Below, piece by piece: positions 7,369 through 15,423 of a stretch of DNA of 29,074 nucleotides. A program made the translations under genes and the position numbers. Source of the DNA: JBGSYN01 sp041750975 (GTDB lineage Bacteria; Pseudomonadota; Alphaproteobacteria; Geminicoccales; Geminicoccaceae); NCBI GenBank assembly GCA_041750975.1, contig JBGSYN010000249.1, positions 1-29,074 on the forward strand. The letters are read 5' to 3'. How positions within the stretch are numbered: the first letter of the stretch is position 1; each line of letters begins with the position of its first letter. The notes beneath the pieces are model-generated. The model did no database searches and was not told the DNA's origin. It was given only the letters and a program-made list of their open reading frames with translations.

Positions 7369-8166
7369 ATGGAGCTTAGCGACAACGACATCGAACGCTA
7401 TTCGCGGCACATCGTGCTGCGCGAGGTGGGCGGTGTCGGCCAGCAGCGATTCCTGAAAGCCAAGGTGCTGATTATCGGGGCCGGTGGGCTCGGCTCGCCG
7501 ATGCTGCTTTATCTGGCGGCCGCGGGCATCGGGACGATCGGCATCGTCGACGACGACTTGGTCAGCCTTTCGAACCTGCAACGTCAGATCACCCACACGA
7601 CACCACGGATCGGCAAGCCCAAAGCCGCGAGCGCCATCGAAGCAGCACGGGCGATCAATCCTGATATCACGCTCGAGGCTCATGATTGCCGTCTCGACGG
7701 CTCCAACGCTCTGGACCTGATCGAGCGCTATGACGTCATCGCCGACGGCAGCGACAATTTCGCGACCCGCTATCTCGTCAACGATGCCTGTTATTTCGCC
7801 GAAAGAACGTTGGTCGTCGGTGCGATCGACCGCTTCGATGGGCAGGTGGCTGTATTCCGCGCCTTCGAACCCGGGCCGAACCCCTGCTACCGCTGCGTAT
7901 TCGGCAAGGAGCCAAGTGCCGTCTTCGATGAGAGCTGCGCCCGCGATGGTATTCTGGGTGCGGTCGCAGGCGTGGTCGGCAGCTTGCAAGCCGTCGAGGT
8001 TTTGAAACTCGTGGCCGGCATCGGCAGCAGTCTTCAAAGCCGGCTTTTAGTCTATGATGCGCTCGGCGCAACCACCAACATCGTCAAGCTCAGCCGTGAT
8101 GCGGCTTGCCCCCTATGTGGCGAGACGCCGACAATCAGTCTGCAGGATCGCTTCGGGCAGCCTTGA
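7369..8166 (+). CDS. moeB: MoeB/ThiF/HesA-family E1-like adenylyltransferase
   Basis: A 265-residue enzyme that adenylates the C-terminal glycine of a small ubiquitin-like sulfur carrier (MoaD or ThiS), for molybdopterin or thiamine synthesis. Visible are the N-terminal RYSRHIVLREVGGVGQQ motif, the nucleotide loop GAGGLG (37-42), DDD followed by SNLQRQ, and a Zn site made by C173/C176 and C247/C250. C190 in the ESCARDGILG crossover loop sits where the reactive cysteine lies. The rhodanese domain of the longer MoeBR type is absent. It begins 20 bases after betA and may be read from the choline operon. Whether the partner is MoaD or ThiS cannot be told from sequence. An in-frame GTG/ATG extension to 7153 lies inside betA and was rejected. 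Confidence 0.88.
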   Translation: MELSDNDIERYSRHIVLREVGGVGQQRFLKAKVLIIGAGGLGSPMLLYLAAAGIGTIGIVDDDLVSLSNLQRQITHTTPRIGKPKAASAIEAARAINPDITLEAHDCRLDGSNALDLIERYDVIADGSDNFATRYLVNDACYFAERTLVVGAIDRFDGQVAVFRAFEPGPNPCYRCVFGKEPSAVFDESCARDGILGAVAGVVGSLQAVEVLKLVAGIGSSLQSRLLVYDALGATTNIVKLSRDAACPLCGETPTISLQDRFGQP

Positions 8167-8572
8167 TCGCCCTTTCCAGGGCCTCAACCGGCAGCAACAC
8201 GCATTCATGGCGACTCTTGACCTCACGCACGGGCACGAAGGCTTTCAATTCGGGCCATGTGAGTTGATCGGCTTCTATCTTGCCCGCGAGCACGCCGCGT
8301 GCTTCGGCTGCGGCGTGGGTCGCATCCTCGATCGTCAGGCCGGGCGCGTTGGCGCCGATCACCGATGCCGCAGCCTGGCACAGCATGCATGCCTTGACCT
8401 TGTAGCCGACACGCTCGATGTGATTATCGTTCAGCGTCACATCCAAGGTGATGCGATCCCCACATAAGGGATTGTCGACAGTGGCCGAGCCATCGGGGTC
8501 GTCGAGCCGGCTGGCGCCGCGCGCTTGTGCCGCCAGCCGCAGCAGATCCTGCTGGTAGAGTGTCGATGCCAT
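8135..8572 (-). CDS. sufU: SufU/IscU-like iron-sulfur cluster scaffold protein
   Basis: A 145-residue protein of the IscU/SufU/NifU-N fold. Three conserved cysteine positions are present: C37 in NPLCGD (with D39), C62/C65 in ACMLCQAAAS, and C124 in RHECVLLP. These bind the nascent cluster or, in SufU, the zinc that accepts sulfur from SufS. The insertion between the second and third cysteines favours SufU over classical IscU. It stands alone, without suf or isc genes nearby. Its 3' end overlaps the convergent moeB gene by 32 bases. The link with an E1 enzyme for sulfur carriers hints at sulfur handling, but that is inference. Confidence 0.85.
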   Translation of the reverse strand: MASTLYQQDLLRLAAQARGASRLDDPDGSATVDNPLCGDRITLDVTLNDNHIERVGYKVKACMLCQAAASVIGANAPGLTIEDATHAAAEARGVLAGKIEADQLTWPELKAFVPVREVKSRHECVLLPVEALERAIKAARSDPAD

Positions 8573-8651
8573 TGGCGGGATATCTGGACTTCCCGGAGTT
8601 TAGTCAAGTGACGCGCTGCCACCGGGCGGAGGCGTCCAAGGAGAATTTTTC

Positions 8652-9830
8652 ATGGTGACGCGCGGCCGTTTGTTCATCCAGACCCCCGGGCCGACGAACA
8701 TTCCCGAACGCGTGCTCCAGGCGGTGGCGCGCAGCGGGATCGATTTCGCGTCGCCGCGCTTTCGCGAGCTTGCCGCGGGCTGCCTGCACGATCTGAAATC
8801 GATCTTCAAAACGGAAGGCGAGGTCTTTGCCTTCGCCGCCAACGGCCATGGCGCCTGGGAAGCCGCATTGCAGAACCTGTTTACTCCGGGCGATGCCGTG
8901 CTCGCCCCAACCACCGGGCGATTTTCCGCGGTCTGGGCAGAAATGGGCCGCAAGCTCGGCCTCGAGGTCATCGAAACCAGAACCGATTGGCGCAGCGGCA
9001 TCGATATCGACCTCGCCGCTGAAATCCTCGGCCGGGACAGGGACCATCGGATCAAAGGCATTCTGGCGGTTCACACCGAAACGGCGACCGGCGTGCGCAA
9101 CGATCTGCCTGCCCTTCGTGCGGTGCTCGACCAGCTCGACCATCCGGCTCTGCTCGTTGCCGATACCATCGCCTCGCTCGCCATCGAGGAATTCGCGATG
9201 GATGATTGGGGCATCGACGCCGCTCTGGCGGCCTCGCAGAAGGGCCTGATGATGCCGGTCGGCATGTCATTTCTGGCCTTGGGACCGCGCGCTCTTGAGC
9301 GGACGAGGAGCGCGCAATTGCCGCGAGCCTATTGGGACGTTCAATTCCGGCTCGGCGATGAGGTCTATCGCTGGTTTTACGGAACACCCCCGGAACAATT
9401 GGTTTTCGGGCTGCGCGAGGCACTCGACATGATTGCCGAGGAGGGGCTCGATCAGGCGATCTCACGACACCGGCGATTGGCCGATGCAGTGCGCGCCGCG
9501 GTCACAGCCTGGGGCAGGGGAGGTGCTCTCGAGATCAACGCCATCAACCCTCACGAACGGGCCAATGCCGTTACCGGTGTGCGCGTCAGCGAGCCGATCG
9601 ATCCCGAAGCGATCCGCAGCATCACGCGCGCGGAATTCAACGTAGCCCTGGGCGGCGGCTTGGCGGAGTTGACCGGCAAGGTCTTCCGGATCGGCCATCT
9701 GGGCGATCTCAACGAGGCGATGATCATCGGAACGCTCGGCGCCGTCGAGCTTTCGCTGAAACGTTCCGGTGCGGCTTTTGGCGAAGGCGGCGTCGCTGCA
9801 GCCATCGACCGGCTCGCCGGAACGGGCTGA
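8652..9830 (+). CDS. Serine/alanine-glyoxylate-type aminotransferase (PLP class V)
   Basis: A 392-residue PLP enzyme. The N-terminal QTPGPTNIPERVLQA motif, TTGRFSAVWAEMG, HTETATGVRNDL (141-152), D171 in LLVADTIASLAIEEF and the Schiff-base lysine K197 in AASQKGLMMP identify the alanine/serine-glyoxylate aminotransferase group. It would transfer an amino group from alanine or serine to glyoxylate, or act on a related substrate pair. The exact donor cannot be decided from sequence, and no serine-cycle genes are nearby. CAAGGAGA ends seven bases before the ATG, a good ribosome binding site. Apparently a single-gene unit; a short hairpin follows at 9839-9856. Confidence 0.88.
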   Translation: MVTRGRLFIQTPGPTNIPERVLQAVARSGIDFASPRFRELAAGCLHDLKSIFKTEGEVFAFAANGHGAWEAALQNLFTPGDAVLAPTTGRFSAVWAEMGRKLGLEVIETRTDWRSGIDIDLAAEILGRDRDHRIKGILAVHTETATGVRNDLPALRAVLDQLDHPALLVADTIASLAIEEFAMDDWGIDAALAASQKGLMMPVGMSFLALGPRALERTRSAQLPRAYWDVQFRLGDEVYRWFYGTPPEQLVFGLREALDMIAEEGLDQAISRHRRLADAVRAAVTAWGRGGALEINAINPHERANAVTGVRVSEPIDPEAIRSITRAEFNVALGGGLAELTGKVFRIGHLGDLNEAMIIGTLGAVELSLKRSGAAFGEGGVAAAIDRLAGTG

Positions 9831-9838
9831 GAAGCGAC

Positions 9839-9856
9839 CGTTGCAATCGTGCAACG
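9839..9856 (+). terminator. Possible intrinsic terminator after the aminotransferase gene
   Basis: A perfect 7-bp inverted repeat CGTTGCA / TGCAACG with an ATCG loop begins 8 bases after the stop codon. Only three T residues follow, so termination would be weak; the hairpin could instead be incidental. Confidence 0.3.
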
Positions 9857-9948
9857 TTTCGACATTTGATAGATTCCCGACGGTTGGCCCACTTAATGTT
9901 TTGGTGTAACGCGCCGATCTTGCTCATTGAGAAGATAGGCTTTGTTTG

Positions 9949-9974
9949 CCGCACTCTTCTCGTGCGGGGGTTTT
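9949..9974 (+). other. GC-rich hairpin followed by a T run in front of a small ORF
   Basis: CCGCAC (9949-9954) pairs with GTGCGG (9962-9967) around a 7-base loop, and is followed by GGG and TTTT. It could terminate read-through from the aminotransferase, or act in the 5' leader of the small gene beginning at 9980. Confidence 0.3.
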
Positions 9975-9979
9975 GTGTG

Positions 9980-10288
9980 GTGGTAGAAAAATCAACTCTT
10001 ATTGCGATTGCGGCAATCGCTGGCTGGCTTGCGTCCGGCGCCATTGTGCTGGGCGCCGAAGAGGCGCTCGTGCCGATGCCCCGAGCGCTCGGCGATCCGC
10101 ATCAGGCGGAAACGGCGGCGCGGCCCGAGACCGGTACCTCGATGTCCTTCATGGTGCTCGACATCGAGGATCTTGCCTTGAGTCAAAGCGGCCAGCCGCA
10201 GTTCGAAGCCGGGGCCGCCTCGATCGGTCCGATCCAGGACATGCTCGATGACGCTGCGTTCGGTGTCAGGCTCCTGCACAAATTCTGA
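9980..10288 (+). CDS. Hypothetical small protein with an N-terminal hydrophobic segment
   Basis: I do not recognise a family. From a GTG at 9980 the 102-residue product begins with a short charged segment and a hydrophobic stretch (STLIAIAAIAGWLASGAIVLGA, about residues 4-25), which looks like a signal peptide or one membrane anchor. The rest is acidic, with a conserved-looking SMSFMVLDIEDLAL segment. G-rich bases at 9966-9970 may serve as a weak ribosome binding site. A GTG at 9977 or an upstream ATG at 9866 are alternative starts; the latter would place an unlikely Cys-rich leader in front of the signal. It ends 114 bases before the secreted peptidoglycan-binding protein on the same strand and might be co-transcribed with it. 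Coding status is uncertain. Confidence 0.4.
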   Translation: MVEKSTLIAIAAIAGWLASGAIVLGAEEALVPMPRALGDPHQAETAARPETGTSMSFMVLDIEDLALSQSGQPQFEAGAASIGPIQDMLDDAAFGVRLLHKF

Positions 10289-10402
10289 GGTGAAGAGCCC
10301 AATCGCCATTGCCCAGGGACTGTCGTAGGTGCCTGCGAAGCTCATATTGCAAGGGTGGGCTTTCGAGGCCCAACCGAAGCTGACATCGGCACCGGAGTCC
10401 CT

Positions 10403-11008
10403 ATGCCTATCATTATCGTTTTCTTCGCGGTCCTCTTCGGCCTAACCGGACCGGCCCACGCCGTCGACCAACAGGGTGCTTTCGCCATCAAGGGCATCGC
10501 CGCCGAGCGATGCCAAGCATTCAGCGATGCCTATACGAAGCGTGAGCAGAGCGTCCTGCTCTTTGCCAGCTGGATCGACGGTTACCTGACCGCAAGCAAT
10601 CGTCTACGCGAGAATACGTTCGATCTTGCGCCCTGGCAGTCACCCGACGTGCTGCTTGCCCTGATCAACAATCATTGCGCGCGTAACCCGGATGATCCGC
10701 TCGCCGAGGTGGTCAACGAGCTTCTGAAATATCTGGCGCCCAGGCGACTGACCGAGCGCTCCGAGCTCGAGACTGCGAAGGTCGGTGAGCGCAGCGTGGT
10801 TTTATTTCGGGAAGTGATGCGCCAGGTTCAAGAGAAGCTCGTCGAGGCGGGACATCTCGGTGGTGGTGTCGACGGACGATTCGGGCCGAATACCCAGACG
10901 GCGATCGAAGCCTTTCAGGAGGCCAATGATCTCGAGAAGACCGGCCTGCCCGATCAGGAAACCTTGTTCGAGATGTTCGTCGAGGTGCGCCCGCTCGAGG
11001 GCCAGTGA
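10403..11008 (+). CDS. Secreted protein with Rap1a-like N-domain and C-terminal peptidoglycan-binding domain
   Basis: 201 residues. A signal peptide spans about residues 1-20 (hydrophobic core IIIVFFAVLFGLTG, cleavage after AHA). Residues 35-112 hold two cysteines (C37 and C92) around FASWIDGYLTASN, a pattern like the Rap1a/Tai immunity-type and HdeA-like small periplasmic domains. Residues about 134-195 form a PG_binding_1 repeat: VQEKLVEAGHLGGGVDGRFGPNTQTAIEAFQ and GLPDQETLFEMF. The protein should sit in the periplasm bound to peptidoglycan. The ATG at 10403 was chosen because it starts the signal peptide. Convergent with the zinc-ribbon gene, 6 bases apart. Function is unknown: an immunity-like, chaperone-like or structural role are all possible. 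Confidence 0.72.
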   Translation: MPIIIVFFAVLFGLTGPAHAVDQQGAFAIKGIAAERCQAFSDAYTKREQSVLLFASWIDGYLTASNRLRENTFDLAPWQSPDVLLALINNHCARNPDDPLAEVVNELLKYLAPRRLTERSELETAKVGERSVVLFREVMRQVQEKLVEAGHLGGGVDGRFGPNTQTAIEAFQEANDLEKTGLPDQETLFEMFVEVRPLEGQ

Positions 11009-11014
11009 TCGGCC

Positions 11015-12172
11015 TTATTGCGCGACCTGCGCCACCCCGTAGATCACGGCGGCCAGCGCCAGCGCCAGGATCACGGCGAGGGCGATCTTCCAGACACTGT
11101 AGGGACGCTCGCCCTGGACATCGCCGGTGCGGGCGTTGACCGCAACGCGATAGGTCTTGCCGCCGAATTTGATGGCCCCGAGCCATAGCGGCAGCAGGAC
11201 GTGTTTGAACGTCGCATCGCTGTGGCGGACGTCCATCTTCTGAATTTGTTGAAGATCGCCACCGATATCCATGCGAACGTCGGCAGCGATCCGGTCCTGC
11301 ATCTTGCGGTTGGCGGTCGCGAACCCGTCCTTGAGGGCGATCTGATAGGCTTCCGACTGAAAGCCCGCCACATATTGCTCGGTGTAAGGGCGAAGATCGG
11401 CGAGATCCCAGGGCTCGAGCTTGTCCGTGAGCCAGTTCGGCAGGGAATGGCTCGCCAGCACCAGCACATCGTCGAAGAAACGCTGCACGCGGCCGCGGGC
11501 CGGATACCATTTGACCTTTTGGACCATTTCCGTCCTGACGACGCGCCTGCCGTTCTCCGTACGCGTCACCTGGACCGGCTCCAGATAGGTTTCTCCCCTA
11601 AGGCCTGCGTAGTCGGTGACCGTATGGCTGTCATAGGTCCAGTAGGGCAGGTAGACTCCGGAGAGGGTGCCGTCGGTCTTGCCGAACCTGGTGAGTTTCG
11701 AGGGCGCGAACCAAAGCCCCTTGAGCCAGCTTCGGATGCCGTCCTGCGCTTCGGCCCGGGTGATGGCGAAGGGCAAAAGCGCCGCGGGCTTGATCTGTCG
11801 ATGCGTCCCCGTCGAGGTGACGATGGCCTGCCCGCAAAACGGGCACGATCCGGCATGGCGATCCGGATCGAAGGTGAAGGTGGCCCCGCATGAGGTGCAG
11901 CTGACGGTCTGGGTCTCGGCTTCGAGCGCGTCGCTGCCGCGGGCATGGCCGAGCGCCTCGTCGAGATCGTGCTCGACGATCTCGATGGGCTTGTCCTCGA
12001 TCGGGTTGCTATGCCCGCAATACTCGCAGACGATAGTTTGCGTACCCGGCGCATAGGATAGAACCGCGCCGCATTGCTCGCAGCTCAGCTGTTGATCGAT
12101 CGTGCGCGGCGGCGCCGATTTCGCGGCTTCGGGCTCAACCGCAACCCGCCGGCCCCACGGTCCACTTACCAT
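11015..12172 (-). CDS. Double zinc-ribbon, C-terminally anchored membrane protein (YdjG-like)
   Basis: 385 residues with two four-cysteine zinc ribbons: C31/C34/C49/C52 and C92/C95/C110/C113. A middle domain follows, rich in aromatic residues (LSGVYLPYWTYDSHTVTDYAG), then a segment ending LLPLWLGAIKFGGKTYRVAVNARTGDVQGERPYS. One C-terminal membrane helix lies at about 362-381. Such proteins are often labelled replication-factor-Y/helicase-like, but no helicase motifs exist here. The protein closes the four-gene xpaC-telA-SPFH operon and starts 14 bases after the SPFH stop. The topology suggests the ribbons and middle domain face the cytosol, anchored at the membrane with the SPFH partner. Bacillus ydjG-ydjI is a comparable pairing. 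Molecular function is unknown. Confidence 0.75.
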   Translation of the reverse strand: MVSGPWGRRVAVEPEAAKSAPPRTIDQQLSCEQCGAVLSYAPGTQTIVCEYCGHSNPIEDKPIEIVEHDLDEALGHARGSDALEAETQTVSCTSCGATFTFDPDRHAGSCPFCGQAIVTSTGTHRQIKPAALLPFAITRAEAQDGIRSWLKGLWFAPSKLTRFGKTDGTLSGVYLPYWTYDSHTVTDYAGLRGETYLEPVQVTRTENGRRVVRTEMVQKVKWYPARGRVQRFFDDVLVLASHSLPNWLTDKLEPWDLADLRPYTEQYVAGFQSEAYQIALKDGFATANRKMQDRIAADVRMDIGGDLQQIQKMDVRHSDATFKHVLLPLWLGAIKFGGKTYRVAVNARTGDVQGERPYSVWKIALAVILALALAAVIYGVAQVAQ

Positions 12173-12186
12173 TGAGGTCGGCTGTC

Positions 12187-13302
12187 TCAGGCACCTGGAA
12201 CGGGTGGTGGTGTGGCAACGAAGAGGCGTTGCAGACCCGCGACCTCGCCGGCTTTCTGCCAGCCGGCCATGCCCTCGCTCCAGACCAGGGTCTCCCGTGT
12301 CAAGGCCCCGCTGCGGGCGCGCTCCTCCAGCGTATCCATCTCGAATGGACCGCTCGCGTTTCCATCCAAGGCAAGATGGTAGCGTATCCCTCCCGGCACC
12401 GGGGGCGGCGTCGAAGCCGAGCTCGATGCGTGCGAGGAGGCAGTGCTGGTCGATAGGGTGTCGGCGAGATTTTTCGCCATGGCGAAACCCATCCCCATGC
12501 CGACACCGGCGCCGGCATCGCCGCCTGGATTGCTCGCCGCCGCGCGCATCGCTTCGGCTGCCTGGAACTGAGTGTATCTACTGAGATCGCCGACCACGCC
12601 CATGGAGGTCCGCCGATCGAGCGCTTTTTCGACCTCGGGCGGGAGCGAAATATTCTCGACCAGGAGCTTGGTCAGCTCGAGCCCGTAATTGGCGAATTCG
12701 GGGGCGATCCGCCCGGTCACGAAATTGCTCAGCTGATCGTAGTTGGCGGCCAGATCCAGCAGCGGAATGCCGGAGCTTCCCATGACCGTCGCAAAGCGCG
12801 AGACGATCACGTTGCGGAGCTGGTCCGAGATCTCTTCGGTCGTGAAATGGCCGTCGGTGCCGACGATCTCCTTCAGCAGGACGCCCGGGTCGGCAGTTCT
12901 GATGACATAGGTGCCGAAGGCGCGAAGCCGGGTCGGCCCGAATTCAGGATCGCGGACGATGATGGGGTTCTTGGTGCCCCATTTGAGATCCGTGAACCGG
13001 CGCATGTTGAAAAAATAGACCTCAGCCTTGAACGGGCTTTCGAAGCCGTGGCGCCAGGACTGCAGGGTCGAGAGGATGGGCAGATTGGCGGTCAGGAGCT
13101 CGTACATCCCGGGCTCGAAAACATCCGCGATCTCGCCCTCGTTGACGAAGACGGCGGCCTGGCTCTCGCGCACGGTCAGCTTGGCGCCGTACTTGATCTC
13201 GTTGCCGTAGCGCTCGAAGCGCTGGACCATCGTGTTGGGACTGTCGTCGGTCCATTCGATCACGTCGACGAATTCGCCGAACAGTTTACCCATCAGGGCC
13301 AT
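12187..13302 (-). CDS. SPFH-domain protein with C-terminal GYF-like domain (YdjI-like)
   Basis: 371 residues. An SPFH/band-7-type domain covers about 25-260; the AAVFVNEGEIADVFEPGMYEL and VYFFNMRRFTDLKWGTKNPI segments are typical of the YdjI/virion-core-like branch. A Gly/Ala/Met-rich linker follows (258-278), then a Ser/Thr-rich stretch. Residues about 307-361 form a GYF_2 (DUF4339) domain with GPF (318-320) and LVWSEGMAGWQKAGE (339-353). The PPPVPG hexapeptide occurs twice, just before (299-304) and just after (365-370) that domain. There is no membrane helix, so association must be peripheral or through partners. GGAG precedes the ATG at 13302. SPFH proteins scaffold membrane microdomains; the neighbours suggest envelope-stress work. 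Confidence 0.82.
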   Translation of the reverse strand: MALMGKLFGEFVDVIEWTDDSPNTMVQRFERYGNEIKYGAKLTVRESQAAVFVNEGEIADVFEPGMYELLTANLPILSTLQSWRHGFESPFKAEVYFFNMRRFTDLKWGTKNPIIVRDPEFGPTRLRAFGTYVIRTADPGVLLKEIVGTDGHFTTEEISDQLRNVIVSRFATVMGSSGIPLLDLAANYDQLSNFVTGRIAPEFANYGLELTKLLVENISLPPEVEKALDRRTSMGVVGDLSRYTQFQAAEAMRAAASNPGGDAGAGVGMGMGFAMAKNLADTLSTSTASSHASSSASTPPPVPGGIRYHLALDGNASGPFEMDTLEERARSGALTRETLVWSEGMAGWQKAGEVAGLQRLFVATPPPVPGA

Positions 13303-13318
13303 CCGTCGATCTCCGAAA

Positions 13319-14521
13319 CTAGGATGCGGGCAGCGTTGTGACTGGTGGGCTGCCCGCGCCCGGGAGCTGCTGCTGGCGGGCGGATGCGGCCTTGAGCGAA
13401 GCCTTGAGCTGCGTTTCGAGCTCGCCCAGCTGGGTTTCCGCGTTGCGCCGCTTGGCCTTGCCCTCGTCGGCGATCCGGAGGCTGTCCTCGATCGTGGCGA
13501 TCAGCTCGTCATTGGCCTTCTTGACCGTTTTGATGTCGAATACGCCGCGTTCCACTTCCTGGCGGACCGTGGCGTTGACTTCGCGCAAATTCTCGGCGTT
13601 CTGGATCAGAAGCTCATTGGTGAGATCGCTTGCGGCCTTGGTCGCCTGCGCTGCCTGGCCGCTTCGATAAATCGTGATCGCCTGGGCCAGTTGCTGGCGC
13701 CAAAGGGGGACCGTGTTGGCCAACGTCGAATTGATCTTGGTGACCAGGGATTTGTCGTTTTCCTGGACCAGACGGATGCTTGGCAGGGATTGCATGGTCA
13801 CCTGCCTGGTCAAAAGCAGATCGTGGACACGCCGTTCGAGATCGTCGCGGGACGAACGGAGATCCCGTAGATTTTGGGCTTCGACGACGTCGTCTGCCTG
13901 CTCGGCCCGCTTCGCCATATCCGGTATGGTCTTCTCATCCAGCGCCTTGAGCTTGGCGCGGCCGGCCGCGATGTAGACTTCAAGCGTGCGGAAATAGTCG
14001 AGATTGGCATCGTAGAGCTTGTCGAGCTTGGTGATGTCGGTCAAAAGCCCGGTCTTGTGCCGCTCCAGATCGTTGCTGATCGAATCGACCTGACCGCGAA
14101 CATCCTCATACTGCTCAACATATTCGAGGACCTTGTTTTTCACACCGAACAGCCGCGAGAGAAAGCCGGGTTTATCCTTCGGATCGACGTCGGCGAAATC
14201 GAGCTCGCGAAGCGTCTTGACCATATTCTGCAGCGCCTGACCGGCCGGTCCCGCATCCTTGGTGCGGACATCTTCGAGCATCGTGTCCGAAACCTGAGTG
14301 AGCTGCTGCTGCGCTTTGGTGCCGAAGAAGATGATCGAGTTGCTGTCGCTCATATCGATCTCGGCCATCGCCGTGGCCACCTGCTGGCTGGCATCGCCGT
14401 CGAGCTTGATCTCCAGATCCTGCGCCAACTCGCCCGACATCGCGCGCAGATTAGCCGCAAGTTCCTCCTGTGCGACCGGCAGCGTGGTGACGTCGAGTAC
14501 CTGCTTGTCCGTCGTTGCCAT
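13319..14521 (-). CDS. telA: TelA-family protein (toxic anion/tellurite resistance, YaaN-like)
   Basis: 400 residues, largely alpha-helical. The family is recognised by FLSRLFGVKNKVLEYVEQYEDV, the ISNDLERHKTGLLTDITKLDKLYDANLDYFRTLEVYIAAG region, SLPSIRLVQENDKSLVTKINSTLANTVPLWRQQLAQAITI, and TNELLIQNAENLRE. The C-terminal part holds a long predicted coiled coil (about 320-380) and ends with a Pro-rich tail. It starts one base before the xpaC stop region, so translation is probably coupled. TelA-like proteins are linked with resistance to tellurite, nisin and other envelope stress, but the biochemical activity is not known; no metal-binding motif is apparent. Confidence 0.9.
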   Translation of the reverse strand: MATTDKQVLDVTTLPVAQEELAANLRAMSGELAQDLEIKLDGDASQQVATAMAEIDMSDSNSIIFFGTKAQQQLTQVSDTMLEDVRTKDAGPAGQALQNMVKTLRELDFADVDPKDKPGFLSRLFGVKNKVLEYVEQYEDVRGQVDSISNDLERHKTGLLTDITKLDKLYDANLDYFRTLEVYIAAGRAKLKALDEKTIPDMAKRAEQADDVVEAQNLRDLRSSRDDLERRVHDLLLTRQVTMQSLPSIRLVQENDKSLVTKINSTLANTVPLWRQQLAQAITIYRSGQAAQATKAASDLTNELLIQNAENLREVNATVRQEVERGVFDIKTVKKANDELIATIEDSLRIADEGKAKRRNAETQLGELETQLKASLKAASARQQQLPGAGSPPVTTLPAS

Positions 14522-14522
14522 G

Positions 14523-15398
14523 CTAGCTTACCCCTTCCCGTTCGAGCTGCGTTTTCAACACGTCGATCTGGACTTCGAGATCGAGTGTGTCGTTCTTTTT
14601 CAATTCGATTTCCTGTTGATCGAAGACCCGCTCGATGGTTTCGAGCACATGCCGGAAACTTTCCGCGAGATCGGGCGAGCCCCCGGCCTGTTGCTGTGCC
14701 ACGTATTTGCTGACGACGTTCCGCGCCCCATCGAGATATGTCACGAGAAACCGTCGCGCCCGGCGGATATCGCCCGGATCCTTCTCCAGATTGCCGACGA
14801 TCACCCTGGCGCGGGAGACGATCCGTGAGATCCGCTCCTTGAGTTCGCGGCTGCGCAAGGGCTGGCTTGCTGCCTCGATTGCATCGATCTTGGCATTGGC
14901 CTCATCGATCGTGGTGATGATGTCCTGGGCCTTGATGCCTGCGCGGCTTGCGACCTCCGAATCGACGCCCTTTTCGCCGCGCGGATCCATCCCGTAACTA
15001 AGGATCGTGGCGCCCCCGGCAACGGCCGCGTAAACCAATCCCAGAAAAAGCGGTGCATCGTCGGCGACGAAGCTCAATGCGAAAGCCCCGAGCGCCATCA
15101 TAATAGCAGCACCCAGCTTGAAGGGCGGCGGCGCTTTGGTGAAGGTGCGGCGGGTATAGTCAAGCGCATTGGCGATGCCGCGCTGCATCAAGATTGCAGC
15201 GCCATAGAAACAGGCAAGTGCCAGAATGGCGCCCATGGTCCGGGCCCCGTTGCCGGCAAGGATGCCCGAGACGAGCGGCAGCAGCGCGAATGTCGGCAGG
15301 ATATAGAGGAGCCAAGGCCGGCCGGGTTTGGCGGGCACATAGGCTTTCCCCCCCGCGGTGCCGGCCTTGGAGCCGATGCGCCTGGAAAATTCACTCAT
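14523..15398 (-). CDS. xpaC: XpaC-family membrane protein
   Basis: 291 residues. Hydrophobic segments at about 28-49, 54-71, 92-112 and 115-135 are followed by a cytosolic, charged helical domain (145-291) with KERISRIVSRARVIVGNLEKDPGDIRRARRFLVTYLDGA. That arrangement and the direct pairing with telA match XpaC/YaaN of Bacillus. The family name (hydrolysis of 5-bromo-4-chloroindolyl phosphate) comes from a screening phenotype; no phosphatase motif is visible and the name should not be read as an activity. No strong ribosome binding site precedes the ATG at 15398. Translation may depend on the small gene whose stop lies 25 bases upstream. Confidence 0.85.
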   Translation of the reverse strand: MSEFSRRIGSKAGTAGGKAYVPAKPGRPWLLYILPTFALLPLVSGILAGNGARTMGAILALACFYGAAILMQRGIANALDYTRRTFTKAPPPFKLGAAIMMALGAFALSFVADDAPLFLGLVYAAVAGGATILSYGMDPRGEKGVDSEVASRAGIKAQDIITTIDEANAKIDAIEAASQPLRSRELKERISRIVSRARVIVGNLEKDPGDIRRARRFLVTYLDGARNVVSKYVAQQQAGGSPDLAESFRHVLETIERVFDQQEIELKKNDTLDLEVQIDVLKTQLEREGVS

Positions 15399-15423
15399 TG
15401 GCTGTCGCCAGATGTTTCGTCGG

